From assembly GCF_028748185.1 (NCBI RefSeq), contig NZ_CP118164.1, positions 1,178,001 to 1,242,000 on the forward strand: a stretch of DNA of 64,000 nt, given 5' to 3'. The position numbers and the translations under genes are program-made. The notes under the pieces are model-generated. The model was given only the letters and a program-made list of their open reading frames with translations, did no database searches and was not told the origin of the DNA. Source of the DNA: Bremerella sp. P1. Lineage in GTDB: Bacteria > Planctomycetota > Planctomycetia > Pirellulales > Pirellulaceae. Of the stretch, positions 34,421-44,364 are shown one piece after another; position 1 is the stretch's first letter; every line of letters begins with the position of its first letter.

Positions 34421-34456
34421 AAAAAAAGGCAGCCGAGCGATTCGCTCGGCTGCCTT
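34421..34456 (-). terminator. Strong terminator of argG
   Basis: Arms AAGGCAGCCGAGC (34426-34438) and its complement (34444-34456) give a 13-bp perfect stem with a 5-nt loop. Read on the minus strand it ends in seven T. It lies 35 bases after the argG stop. Confidence 0.92.
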
Positions 34457-34490
34457 GAGAACTTATTTTCAATGTTCAATCGCCAGGCGA

Positions 34491-35705
<1,215 letters not shown>

Positions 35706-35765
35706 TTTTTGATGCTCGCAAGCGAATGGACAATGAAGTAAATAGCGGCCCCACCTCAAATCTTG

Positions 35766-35803
35766 TCCCCTCGCCCCTGAGGGGAGAGGGTTAGGGTGAG
35801 GGG
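35766..35803. repeat. REP-like palindromic element upstream of argG
   Basis: CCCCTCGCCCCTGAGGGG followed by AGAGGGTTAGGGTGAGGGG. The left part is self-complementary (CCCCT.GCCCCTGAGGGG), and the CCCTAACCCTCTCCCC-type wording matches a repetitive intergenic element seen in many bacteria. Only one copy in this window. Confidence 0.5.
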
Positions 35804-35898
35804 CCGAACCAGGGACACGCTTTCCCTACCCAAACAGAGAAAGCCCTGGAACAAGAGGTTCATTTTCGACTAGGGGGCCAGTGGTGGCAAGGGGCTGT

Positions 35899-35927
35899 TT
35901 GACATAAGTCAGCCGAGGGAATAGCCT
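35899..35927 (+). promoter_or_regulatory. Candidate promoter of the NPYATP membrane protein
   Basis: TTGACA (35899-35904) matches the -35 consensus fully; TAGCCT (35922-35927) at 17-bp spacing matches -10 at three positions. Predicted start about 36 bases before the ATG at 35971. Confidence 0.4.
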
Positions 35928-35970
35928 TGGGCCAACTTGGTAATCAACCGCCCCTTAGGCCGCCTGTAAT

Positions 35971-36783
35971 ATGAATGAAACCAACGAAGAGGGCTCATCG
36001 GCTGATGCGGCTGCGGTGAATCCTTACGCCACTCCCCGCTCAGAAACGGGGAAATTGGCCGAAACCGTGGATCAATCTTTTCGACCTCGTACGGTTCCTC
36101 TGTTTTGCGGCGTCCTTCTGGGGCTGCTGGCAGAATACGTTGGCTTCTTGGCTTTGCATTCGGGAATGGATCTTACTCCGGCCACGATGGTCATGACCTT
36201 TCTGGAATTGAGCAAAGGGATGCTTGCCGGCATCGGAGTTGGTATTTTCGTCGACTCGCTACTTCAGAAGAAGGTCTCGCTGCTCGCTCCGGGACATTGG
36301 TTTTTGCTTTTGATGGTTGCCTCGCGGGCAGCCCAGTTCGGGTCGGATGTGTGGGGCACCGGCGAAGACATTGAAATCGGGTTCACATCGTTTGGCATGT
36401 GGTATGTTGTCCAGACGACGATCAACCAAACGCTGGTGCTGTTGCTGCTAACGCCGATCGCATTGACGACCGCTGAACCGCTTTACTGGAAAGCTTTGGC
36501 ATGGTCGATCCTGGCCTTCGGCGTCGTGGTACTCCTTCAATTTCCCGCTGCCATGCTCGACCAACTGGCGGTGCTGGGAATGATCTCACACATCCTGTTG
36601 ATCGCGTCCACGTTCGGAGGCTTTATACTGGGCGTCGCCATCTTTGTTCTCGCAATCGGCGAACTTGCGCTCGATCGGCCGCGAGCCAAAAGCCGTGATC
36701 GATATCATTGGATCGGCATCTTCGGACCGGCTGGGCTGACCTTCCTGATGATTGTTCTCGGAATAGGTTTTGGTTACGCGTAA
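35971..36783 (+). CDS. Multi-pass membrane protein with NPYATP motif, unknown
   Basis: 270 residues from ATG 35971. A disordered, acidic N-terminus contains VNPYATPRSE at about residues 16-25, then six or so hydrophobic segments from residue 42. The loop LLAPGHWFLLLM and the last helix preceded by RDRYHWIGIFG recur in the protein at 38344 (LMPGHWRLIAF and RDAYHYLGLIL), so the two are paralogues. Family unknown. Convergent with the TPR gene. Confidence 0.75.
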   Translation: MNETNEEGSSADAAAVNPYATPRSETGKLAETVDQSFRPRTVPLFCGVLLGLLAEYVGFLALHSGMDLTPATMVMTFLELSKGMLAGIGVGIFVDSLLQKKVSLLAPGHWFLLLMVASRAAQFGSDVWGTGEDIEIGFTSFGMWYVVQTTINQTLVLLLLTPIALTTAEPLYWKALAWSILAFGVVVLLQFPAAMLDQLAVLGMISHILLIASTFGGFILGVAIFVLAIGELALDRPRAKSRDRYHWIGIFGPAGLTFLMIVLGIGFGYA

Positions 36784-36819
36784 ACACGCGAAAGCATCGT
36801 CGGTTAAAACTCAGAAAGG

Positions 36820-36897
36820 TTACTGCTCGAACGGGTCCGATGGACGCCGCATCATGATCGCAGCAAACACGACGACGCCACCCAGGACGAACAGTCC
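36820..36897 (-). pseudogene. In-frame membrane-helix continuation of the TPR gene beyond a TAG
   Basis: Reading on past the TAG at 36898-36900 in the same frame gives 25 sense codons, GLFVLGGVVVFAAIMM then RRPSDPFEQ, and TAA at 36820-36822. Length, hydrophobicity and the arginine pair after the helix fit a genuine transmembrane segment. Either the stop is a recent nonsense mutation or error, or it is read through. Confidence 0.5.
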
Positions 36898-38151
36898 CTA
36901 TTTGCGATCCCGGTTTTGCATTTCATACATGAACTCGACCCAGGCACGCTTCGTTTTGATATTCACGAAGATGAGGAGGATAACAGCGCCAAAGACGACC
37001 AGGCCAATCACTGCCAGGATGGCGAGATCGATCGAGGCTGCTCTCGGTGGACCGAGCTCTCGCGAACTTGTGTTGTGGTCAAGAACCGTATCGGAAGAAT
37101 GCATACTCGCCAAGCGGTTTGATTCCTCCTGAGATTGTGCAATATCCAACTGTGGGTTGTCGTAATACTTCTCGCTGAACTTCTCGTCGACGCGGTCGCC
37201 GTTGGCAATCCACTTCGCTTCGTCCGCGGCGATCTGTGCGGCTAACGTATCGGCCTGGGCCAGTTCGTCTTTCAGGGCCGCTTCGACCGCGTTGATCGTC
37301 TTACCTGGTGCGGGATGCTTTTGACTGGCAACCGCATTGGCGGCTTTCAAACGGAAGTCCTCTTGGGTAGCTGGATCGTCCACCTCGTACGAGGCCCGCA
37401 GGTAGGCCCGGGCGGCCAGCAAGTTGGCTGGCTGCGAAGCGGAAAGCAAGTCGCCGACGGCTTCCATCAAGATGGGCGAATCGTGATGGCCAAACCGCAC
37501 CATGCCCAGCACGCCTTTGAGGGCTCTGGCGTATTCGGCATCGACGCCATCCTTCGCATCGTCGCCCCGTTTTTCCTTCACATAGGCGGCAAAGCCAGCA
37601 ACGCGTGGCTTATGGTCGCCCCAGTCAACTTCTTCTTGATCTGGGTTTAGCGGCAGTTTGGCCCCGACGGCACGTCGCTCGATGACATACTGCACCAACA
37701 ACTGCTGATAAATCTCGCGGCCGAAGTGGGCCTCTGGATTGATCTCGATCGCGCGTTGAATGTGCACCAGGCCTTCGTCGAAATTGCCCGAATGAATCAG
37801 GAACGTGCCGAGATTGGCCTCCGACTCATAGAGGTTTTCGTCAGGCCAGCGCCCCATCTTTTCGCGAATCGTTTCGATCGCCTTTTCGTGCTCGCCCAAT
37901 TTGTCGTAGGCAACGGCGATGTCGTTGTAGTCCTCGGGAGTTCGCTGATCGACCGACTTGGTGGTGCGATCGCCGATGCGCCACTGGTAATAGGCATCGC
38001 TATGTCGCACAAAGTGCCCTGCGATCAGCTCGTGAACTTCGGGATACTGCTGCCGCTCCATCTCGAGCGTGTCTTCATCCCACAAGCAGGCGAAACAGGC
38101 ACACGGAAAGGCCAACGCCAACAGAACGAACCATGTCCAACGAGCACGCAT
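36898..38151 (-). CDS. TPR protein with C-terminal membrane anchor
   Basis: 417 residues from ATG 38151, which has an AGAAGGTG site. A signal peptide ends at FACLW. Helical TPR repeats occupy about residues 70-150 (YNDIAVAYDKLGEHEKAIETIREKMGR, ANLGTFLIHSGNFDEGLVHIQRAIEINPE). The rest is helical, with ALKDELAQADTLAAQIAADEAKW in the stalk, and one membrane helix near 370-395 before a basic tail YEMQNRDRK. The reading frame continues past the stop into another hydrophobic segment. Protein-protein adapter in the envelope; partner unknown. Confidence 0.85.
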   Translation of the reverse strand: MRARWTWFVLLALAFPCACFACLWDEDTLEMERQQYPEVHELIAGHFVRHSDAYYQWRIGDRTTKSVDQRTPEDYNDIAVAYDKLGEHEKAIETIREKMGRWPDENLYESEANLGTFLIHSGNFDEGLVHIQRAIEINPEAHFGREIYQQLLVQYVIERRAVGAKLPLNPDQEEVDWGDHKPRVAGFAAYVKEKRGDDAKDGVDAEYARALKGVLGMVRFGHHDSPILMEAVGDLLSASQPANLLAARAYLRASYEVDDPATQEDFRLKAANAVASQKHPAPGKTINAVEAALKDELAQADTLAAQIAADEAKWIANGDRVDEKFSEKYYDNPQLDIAQSQEESNRLASMHSSDTVLDHNTSSRELGPPRAASIDLAILAVIGLVVFGAVILLIFVNIKTKRAWVEFMYEMQNRDRK

Positions 38152-38343
38152 AACGCACCTTCTGGCTTGAAGAGAGTTGATGAGCTCAACCTACCAAATG
38201 ATGGCAAGAAGGTCGAAGGAAAAGCGAATAGGAAAACACCAGCTTCTTATAACTTCGTTGGATTGGCATGAGTCTTGGCATACATTAGGCTTAGTCGCAC
38301 GAATCGATGACTAACATTTATACTTGCTTATAGAAAATGATCT

Positions 38344-39129
38344 GTGACTGAAGTAGTACACGATTCAACGGCACCTGCCAATCCCTTTCAGTCACCCGTG
38401 AATCTCGAGACGCCCTCGGAAAGCGATCCCAACTCTCCTAGCCCCCGAACGTTTTGGATTTGCCTGATCTTGGGCAGTGTCGTCAACTTGGCGGCGTCGA
38501 TACCAACTTATACGAACACGAACTATACGGTCCTTACCAGATTGTCGTGGTTGATCCCCGACCTATGCTTCGGCCTGGCCTATGGTATGGCGTTGGCGTT
38601 GTTAACACACGCCGCGCGTTTTCGACAGTGGGCGACTCTTATGCCGGGGCATTGGCGATTGATCGCGTTTCTTTCGACTTGGTTTATCTATGCCGGGTCC
38701 TTTGCAGCGCCGTTGGCCGCACTGGCCGTCTATCTTGCTTTCGCTCTGATCACCAAAGAACGTCTTGTCTGGAGAGTGTACGCTTGGCTGTGCGTGCTCA
38801 TTTACGCGTTGGAACTATCGCAGACGATCTTCGTGAACCTAATTTCGGGTGAGATTTTTGCAGCTAATACGGAAATGGGTGGTGATCCACCCGACATAGG
38901 CGACTCGCCCATGCTCATTGCATTCATGGTGATTGCGTTCTTCGTGATGATCTTCAATCTGGCGACGCTCGTCGCGCTTATCGCTGGCGTCGCTACCGAT
39001 ATCCAATCGAAAATCCGCCGTGATGCCTATCACTACTTGGGGCTGATCCTCGTACTAGTCCTGCCCATGTCTCAGTGGATCTGGCAAATAGTCGTCGGCG
39101 GAGGGCTAGATACGCTTTACCTTCAGTGA
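38344..39129 (+). CDS. Multi-pass membrane protein with NPFQSP motif, unknown
   Basis: 261 residues from GTG 38344; the ATG at 38338 runs into a stop. N-terminus has ANPFQSPVNLE (residues 12-22) before the first of about six hydrophobic segments. Shares PGHW and RDAYH.LG motifs with the membrane protein at 35971. Divergent from the TPR gene across 192 bp. Function unknown. Confidence 0.75.
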   Translation: MTEVVHDSTAPANPFQSPVNLETPSESDPNSPSPRTFWICLILGSVVNLAASIPTYTNTNYTVLTRLSWLIPDLCFGLAYGMALALLTHAARFRQWATLMPGHWRLIAFLSTWFIYAGSFAAPLAALAVYLAFALITKERLVWRVYAWLCVLIYALELSQTIFVNLISGEIFAANTEMGGDPPDIGDSPMLIAFMVIAFFVMIFNLATLVALIAGVATDIQSKIRRDAYHYLGLILVLVLPMSQWIWQIVVGGGLDTLYLQ

Positions 39130-39176
39130 TTCAGGAGACCGCCTCACCAGGTATTCTTCTACGAACTAAGCGTCCC

Positions 39177-40610
39177 TTAGTCGTCCAAGTCATTCGTCCG
39201 CAAATCCGCCAGCTTCGTTACCAGTTTCGCCTGAAACTCCTTCACCACATCCTGATACTTCGGATCGCCAGCCAGATTCGTGTACTGCTTGGGATCTTTC
39301 TCCATATCGAACAGCTCGACGCCGCCGGTGCCGTCTTCCTTGTATTGGATGAACGCCCAGCGATCGGTACGCAGGAGGAAGCCTTTTTGCATGGGCGAGA
39401 CGTTCAAGATCTCGTCGTGCACGCTGGCCTTCGGATCGTTGAGCATCGGCGTGATGTCTTTCCCTTGTAGCCGCTCCGGGACTTCCAGGCCGCACAGCGC
39501 GGCGGTGGTGGGATAGAGGTCCAATAGCTGCGTTAGCGAGTCGCACACGGCAGGCTTCTGCCCTGGCACTTTGATGATCAGCGGAACGCTGGCTGACTCT
39601 TCGTGCAGGCTCACCTTTGCCCAGAAGTCGTGCTGACCGAGGTGAAAGCCATGATCGCTGGTGAAGATAACAATCGTATTGTCGGCCTCGCCGCTGGCTT
39701 CCAGGGCATCCAACACCTTGCCAACCTGGGCGTCGAGAAACGCGACCGCGCCGTAGTACCCACCAACCGCTTTCTTCTGACGGCGGATATCCATCTTCAT
39801 GTTCTTGCTGGTCTTGTAGTTGATGCCCATGCGCGGAATGTCATCCCAGTCGCCGGGGACTTTCTCAGGCAGTTCGCGATTAGCGTACGGCTTGTAAGGC
39901 TCGACATACTTACGCGGCGCGACAAACGGAACGTGCGGGCGAACAAACCCCACGGCCAGAAAGAACGGCTTGTCAGCCTTCGCGTGTTGCTCAATGAGCT
40001 CGACCGCTTTCGCGGCGGTCTTCCCGTCGCTGTGAACTTCATCGTCCCCGTCTGCTTCGACTACGACAAACGTATTGCCGCCTACCACAGGCTTCTTGCC
40101 ATCGGGATTGCCTTCGAGCGTTTCGCCATCGCCGGGCGCTTTCCATTCCGGGCCGGGGCTGTTGAAACGTTCGACCCAGCAGATCGGATCGTCGGCGCCG
40201 TCTCCGCCACTTTCGATCCCGCCTGGGACGCCCATGTGAAAGATCTTGCTCACGCGAGCCGTGTAGTAACCGTTGTTACGAAAGTGCTGCGGCCACATGG
40301 CCCGGTCACCGATCTGCGGACGAGGACTCACGTAACCCATCACACCGGTCGCATGCGGGTAATAGCCAGAAAGAAACGACGCACGACTCGGACCGCAGTA
40401 GGTCGCATTGCAGTAGGCGTGGGTGAATCGTGTTCCTTGGGCAGCCAAACGATCGATGTTGGGCGTCTTGCTGACATCATTCCCGTAGCACGAAAGCGCC
40501 GTCGGTGTGAGGTCGTCCGAAATGATGAACAACACGTTCAGCGGCTTGTCGGCAGCTTGGCTCAGGGAAGAGAGAAAAAGGACGATCAGCAGCGCAGTCG
40601 TGCGAGTCAT
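39177..40610 (-). CDS. Secreted sulfatase, iduronate-2-sulfatase-like
   Basis: 477 residues from ATG 40610, with an AAGGAAC site. Signal peptide ends near SQAAD. NVLFIISDDL metal site, maturation motif YCGPSRASFLSG with Cys72, GNTFVVVEADGDDEVHSDGKT-type insertion, shortened here, and TSDHGFHLGQHDFWAKVSLHEES, a hallmark of iduronate-sulfatase-like enzymes. Works outside the cytoplasm on a sulfated uronate or related sugar; exact substrate is not shown. Ends 47 bp from the preceding membrane-protein gene on the opposite strand. Confidence 0.94.
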   Translation of the reverse strand: MTRTTALLIVLFLSSLSQAADKPLNVLFIISDDLTPTALSCYGNDVSKTPNIDRLAAQGTRFTHAYCNATYCGPSRASFLSGYYPHATGVMGYVSPRPQIGDRAMWPQHFRNNGYYTARVSKIFHMGVPGGIESGGDGADDPICWVERFNSPGPEWKAPGDGETLEGNPDGKKPVVGGNTFVVVEADGDDEVHSDGKTAAKAVELIEQHAKADKPFFLAVGFVRPHVPFVAPRKYVEPYKPYANRELPEKVPGDWDDIPRMGINYKTSKNMKMDIRRQKKAVGGYYGAVAFLDAQVGKVLDALEASGEADNTIVIFTSDHGFHLGQHDFWAKVSLHEESASVPLIIKVPGQKPAVCDSLTQLLDLYPTTAALCGLEVPERLQGKDITPMLNDPKASVHDEILNVSPMQKGFLLRTDRWAFIQYKEDGTGGVELFDMEKDPKQYTNLAGDPKYQDVVKEFQAKLVTKLADLRTNDLDD

Positions 40611-40708
40611 CGGCAGGCGTTCCTTGGCAGGGAGGTCATACGTTCTGGGCAGGCAGATTTCATTCTAGCCGCTGTGCGCGAAATTGCACGAACAACTTTG
40701 GCAGCTAC

Positions 40709-41578
40709 CTAGGAACCCAGAATCGCCGCCAGACCTTCTCGGTAGCTCGGGTGCTTCGGCTGAAAGCCCAACTCAGTGACCAATCGCTGGTTGCTCATCT
40801 TCCGGTCGGAGCCTGCCCTCTTGGCGGCTGGGGAATCGGGGTCTGGTTCTTCGAAGGTTGGTTCCGGGGCACCCAGCAGCCGGGCTACCTCTTTGTAGTA
40901 GTCGCGGCGGTCGACTGGCGTGCCGTCGCTGACAATATATAGAGGAGAAAAACTCTCGGCATCGGCGGCCAGGCGAATGGCTTGGACGGCGTCGTCGACG
41001 TGGATCAAGTTCAACGCACCGCCGCCAGGGGCTGGAATTGGCCGTCCGGCCTGGATGTCAGCGGAGCGAGGGATGCGCTTGGGACCATAGATCCCGGCCA
41101 TCCGCAGAATGACACTTCGGCTGGACCAGACGGAATGGTCGCGCAAGTACTGTTCGGCTTTCAGAAACGCTTTTCCGCCAGGGCGAGCCGGATCGCAGGG
41201 GGTATCCTCGTCGACCGTTTGACCATCGGCGTCGCCGTAAACGCCGGTCGTGCTGACAAAGACCAGCCTCCGGGTCGACTCTGGCAGGTGATCGAGGACG
41301 TTTTTCAGACCTTCGGCATACACATCCTCGCGGGAAGCCCCACTGTCGGCGTCATACCCAACGGCGAACACGACCGTGTCCGCATCTGGCAAACTGCGCA
41401 AAGTATCCGTGTTGGTTACGTCGGCGATTTGCGGGTGGTAACCCTGCTGTTCAAACTGTCGGGCTCGTTCCTGGGACCTTGTTGTAGGGAAAACCGAATC
41501 GCCGGCTGCATGAAAAGCTTCGGCCAATGGGATTCCGACATAGCCACATCCAATGATCATTCGCGAGCGTGATTCCAA
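40709..41578 (-). CDS. NAD-dependent epimerase/dehydratase-type SDR
   Basis: 289 residues. The TTG at 41578 is preferred because AGGAAGGA lies seven bases before it; the ATG at 41560 lacks a site at normal spacing. N-terminal IIGCGYVGIPLAEAF has a GCGYVG nucleotide loop typical of extended short-chain dehydrogenases of the YeeZ type, then VVFAVGYD, LVFVSTTGVYGD, and a later GPKRIPRSADIQAG. The Tyr-Lys pair is not obvious, so it may bind NAD(P) without the usual chemistry. Cytoplasmic; substrate unknown. Followed by a sulfatase 98 bp on. Confidence 0.86.
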   Translation of the reverse strand: MESRSRMIIGCGYVGIPLAEAFHAAGDSVFPTTRSQERARQFEQQGYHPQIADVTNTDTLRSLPDADTVVFAVGYDADSGASREDVYAEGLKNVLDHLPESTRRLVFVSTTGVYGDADGQTVDEDTPCDPARPGGKAFLKAEQYLRDHSVWSSRSVILRMAGIYGPKRIPRSADIQAGRPIPAPGGGALNLIHVDDAVQAIRLAADAESFSPLYIVSDGTPVDRRDYYKEVARLLGAPEPTFEEPDPDSPAAKRAGSDRKMSNQRLVTELGFQPKHPSYREGLAAILGS

Positions 41579-41769
41579 CGGTTTTCCTTCCTAAAATAGC
41601 CAAACGAAACAAACGCTAAACTCTGACGGGATTGGCGTTTCTGACAATTCTAACAATTCCAAAGCGAGACTACCAAAGTCCTTCGGGGTTGACTAACATG
41701 GTGGTAGGAATGCGGTGACAGCAACGCCTACGCAGGTTGGCCCCGCCTGCGGTGCTAGTGACCAAGAAC

Positions 41770-41799
41770 GTGACAAACTCTTGATCGTATTCCTAGAAT
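41770..41799 (+). promoter_or_regulatory. Sigma-70-like promoter of the trypsin/PDZ protease gene
   Basis: GTGACA (41770-41775, five of six) and TAGAAT (41794-41799, five of six) with 18-bp spacing. Start predicted near 41806, 60 bases before the ATG at 41866. Confidence 0.5.
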
Positions 41800-41865
41800 A
41801 AAACCGAACCCCGATACGACCCCTACGTATTTGAGGTTGTCAGTTGAAATTCTAAAGGGCACATC

Positions 41866-42933
41866 ATGAAACAACGGATCCTCCCCTCCTCTTATCTTTC
41901 CGGTAGCGTGGCAGCATCCTTCCGAAAATTTCTGATCGTATGCGGTTTGATCTTGTGTTTGCCCCTACTGTCCAATGCACAGGATAAGGCCAACCCGCAG
42001 ATTCAACGCACGGCACACTTCGCCGAGATTCTTACCGGAGACGCTCCGGATAACGTGGCCGACCTGCGTTCGATGGAACAGCAGATTCAACAGGTCAGTA
42101 AGAAAGCTCTCGCCGCAACCGTCGGTGTGATTGTCGGGCCCGCGCAAGGTTCTGGCGTGATCGTTAGCGAAGACGGACTGATCCTCACCGCTGGCCACGT
42201 GATTGGTGCCCCCAATCGCGATGTGACCATCATTTTGAACGACGGCACGCGGGTGAAGGGTGTGACGCTGGGTATGGACCGCAGCATCGACTCGGGTGCG
42301 ATTCAGATCACCACGCCTGGCAAGTACGACTACTTACCGATTCGCAAGTCGAGTGGACTTCGCGAAGGAGAATGGGTTTTGGTGATGGGACATGCTGGCG
42401 GGATCGTGAAAGATCGCCTGCCGGCTTTGCGACTGGGCCGCGTGTTGGCTTCCAGCCGTGACGTGATTGCTACGGACGCTACCTTGGTGGGCGGCGACAG
42501 TGGTGGTCCTTTGTTAGACATTCAAGGCAACGTGATTGGGATCAACAGCCGAATCGGCAACCGGATCACGGCCAACTTACACGTTCCTTCCACACGCTAC
42601 CTCGAAGACATCGACCGCCTGAAGAAGTCGGAAGTCTGGGGACGGCTGGGCGGAACGCAACCATATTTAGGTGTACGTTGTGAATCTGACCGACAGGAAG
42701 TCGTTGTCACACGCGTCACCCCAGGTTCCCCGGCAGCAAAAGCGGGAATCGAAGAAGGGGACGAAATCTTGCGACTTAACAATCGCAATATCGGAACCTT
42801 CGATGACTTGAAACTGATGGTAAATCAGTATTCTCCGGGCGATCGCATTAAGGTACGGATACGGCGCAGCTCGGGCAGCGTAATTACTCTTGAAGTTGAA
42901 CTTGCAGATCGTCGCGAGTTGGACCGGAACTAG
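41866..42933 (+). CDS. HtrA-like trypsin/PDZ serine protease
   Basis: 355 residues from ATG 41866. Leader with an uncleaved or cleaved hydrophobic stretch ending at SNAQD. Catalytic triad intact: ILTAGHVI (His111), SIDSGAIQI (Asp142) and VGGDSGGPLLD (Ser212), in the S1C fold. One PDZ domain follows (about residues 262-350) with PYLGVRC and PGSPAAKAGIEEGDEIL. Periplasmic quality-control or regulated-proteolysis enzyme by analogy; substrate unknown. The degenerate relative is 125 bp downstream, probably in the same transcript. Confidence 0.93.
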   Translation: MKQRILPSSYLSGSVAASFRKFLIVCGLILCLPLLSNAQDKANPQIQRTAHFAEILTGDAPDNVADLRSMEQQIQQVSKKALAATVGVIVGPAQGSGVIVSEDGLILTAGHVIGAPNRDVTIILNDGTRVKGVTLGMDRSIDSGAIQITTPGKYDYLPIRKSSGLREGEWVLVMGHAGGIVKDRLPALRLGRVLASSRDVIATDATLVGGDSGGPLLDIQGNVIGINSRIGNRITANLHVPSTRYLEDIDRLKKSEVWGRLGGTQPYLGVRCESDRQEVVVTRVTPGSPAAKAGIEEGDEILRLNNRNIGTFDDLKLMVNQYSPGDRIKVRIRRSSGSVITLEVELADRRELDRN

Positions 42934-43058
42934 AGTAACCCTGGGAAGAGACAGGCTACCAGCCACTTTACCTTGCCTGGTGTATCACTAGCGCAGGCGC
43001 ACCTTGTGTGTTTGCCTGCAAACCGTACCAGCTTTCGACGAAACAACGGAGTGACCAC

Positions 43059-44237
43059 ATGCCCCGGTTTCGTTTGAATTCATTGCTGTCCCTTTTGATC
43101 ATGGCTCCTTTGTCGTTGGCGATGCTTGCCCCGACACCGGTCATCGGTCAAGTCTTTGAAAGTGACGGCATCGCGATGCGTTTCATGAAACGCGTCCATC
43201 AGCGCAGCAGTAGCGAAGTCCTGGGTGCGTTCAACTCGGTCGTACGCAACACGCGTCGTGCGACGGTTGAACTCAAGCGTGGCGGCGAACGCGTTGCCAT
43301 GGGAGGCATCGTCGACCCCAACGGCTTGATCGTCACCAAGGCCAGCTTGGTCAATACGTATAACAATGACGCTCCCCTGGTCGTGGAACTGGCCAATGGC
43401 GATCAGTACCTGACCAGCGAAGTCGCTGCAATCGACAAAGAAAACGACCTGGCACTGGTTCGTATTGATGGCAAGAACCTGCCGGTAATGGAGATCGCCA
43501 AAACCAGTAAGTTGTCGCTGGGCAGTTTGCTGGCCACGGCCGGTCTGGATGAAGAGCCGGTCGCGATCGGCGTGTATGGTCTCGATCCACACAAAGTCGA
43601 CATGAAGAACGCCATGCTCGGCGTGATGCTTTCCCGTGAACCAGGCCCAGCGACCGTGGACATGGTGGTCGAAAAGAGTGCCGCGGCAAACGCCGGCATT
43701 TTGGCTCAGGACATTATCGTTTCGCTCAATGATCTGGCGATCGATTCAGGCAACCATTTGATCGAAACCGTTCGCACCTTCGAGCCAGGTGATTCGCTCC
43801 GCGTGAAGCTCAAGCGGGCCGATAAAGAGGTCCTGCTAAGCGTCATTCTGGGCGAATGGGTTGCTGGTCCGAACCAGGCCCGTCATGAGTTCCAGAATCA
43901 CCTCGGAGGCGAGCTGAGCACGCGTCGTAGCGGCTTCCCTTCGGTCTTCCAGCACGACAGCTATCTGCAGCCGGAGCAATGCGGCGGACCGATTGTCAAC
44001 TTGGACGGACAGGTCGTCGGATTGAATATCGCTCGCGCGGGCCGCGTGGCCACCTATGCGATTCCAGGAGCCGAGTTGTCGCAGTCGATTGCCAAGATGC
44101 TTTCGGCGGCGGGAGCGACCAAGAATCAGGACATCGTGCAGTCACGCCTGAGTGCCAAGCCAGTGATCTCTGAAAATGGCGAATCTGCCCTGGCTCCTGG
44201 CGAGACCCGCTGGATTCCACGCGAGACGTCGAAGTAG
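43059..44237 (+). CDS. Trypsin-fold pseudoprotease with an inserted PDZ domain
   Basis: 392 residues from ATG 43059 after ACGGAG. Signal peptide ends near VIGQ. First barrel: GGIVDPNGLIVTKASLV, where the catalytic His of TAGHV is replaced by Ser96, and KENDLALVRI with Asp130. A PDZ domain (about 185-265: LGVMLSREPG, SAAANAGILAQDIIVSLND) then interrupts the second barrel, which resumes with VFQHDSYLQPEQCGGPIVNLDGQVVGLN; here the nucleophile Ser of GNSGGP is Cys308. His and Ser lost, so proteolysis is unlikely; a scaffold or regulatory partner of the neighbouring protease is a reasonable guess. Confidence 0.85.
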   Translation: MPRFRLNSLLSLLIMAPLSLAMLAPTPVIGQVFESDGIAMRFMKRVHQRSSSEVLGAFNSVVRNTRRATVELKRGGERVAMGGIVDPNGLIVTKASLVNTYNNDAPLVVELANGDQYLTSEVAAIDKENDLALVRIDGKNLPVMEIAKTSKLSLGSLLATAGLDEEPVAIGVYGLDPHKVDMKNAMLGVMLSREPGPATVDMVVEKSAAANAGILAQDIIVSLNDLAIDSGNHLIETVRTFEPGDSLRVKLKRADKEVLLSVILGEWVAGPNQARHEFQNHLGGELSTRRSGFPSVFQHDSYLQPEQCGGPIVNLDGQVVGLNIARAGRVATYAIPGAELSQSIAKMLSAAGATKNQDIVQSRLSAKPVISENGESALAPGETRWIPRETSK

Positions 44238-44296
44238 AATAGAGTTCGTCGCAAGACGTATAACTCGGACTACTATCGAATTTTTCAGTTTTCAAC

Positions 44297-44323
44297 AGAG
44301 GCAATCTCCCCTGGATTGCCTCT
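44297..44323. other. Perfect hairpin between the pseudoprotease and DUF4404 genes
   Basis: AGAGGCAATC (44297-44306) and GATTGCCTCT (44314-44323) give a 10-bp stem with a 7-nt loop. No T-run follows, so it may be a weak terminator or attenuator. Confidence 0.45.
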
Positions 44324-44364
44324 GGCTGAACATGGAAAACTGAGCATCGAAGAATCAGGCTATC

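Noticed and set aside
39603-40712. 369-codon plus-strand frame over the sulfatase at 39177-40610
   Set aside because: It is fully inside a sulfatase with clear active-site motifs on the other strand, and has no recognisable domain.
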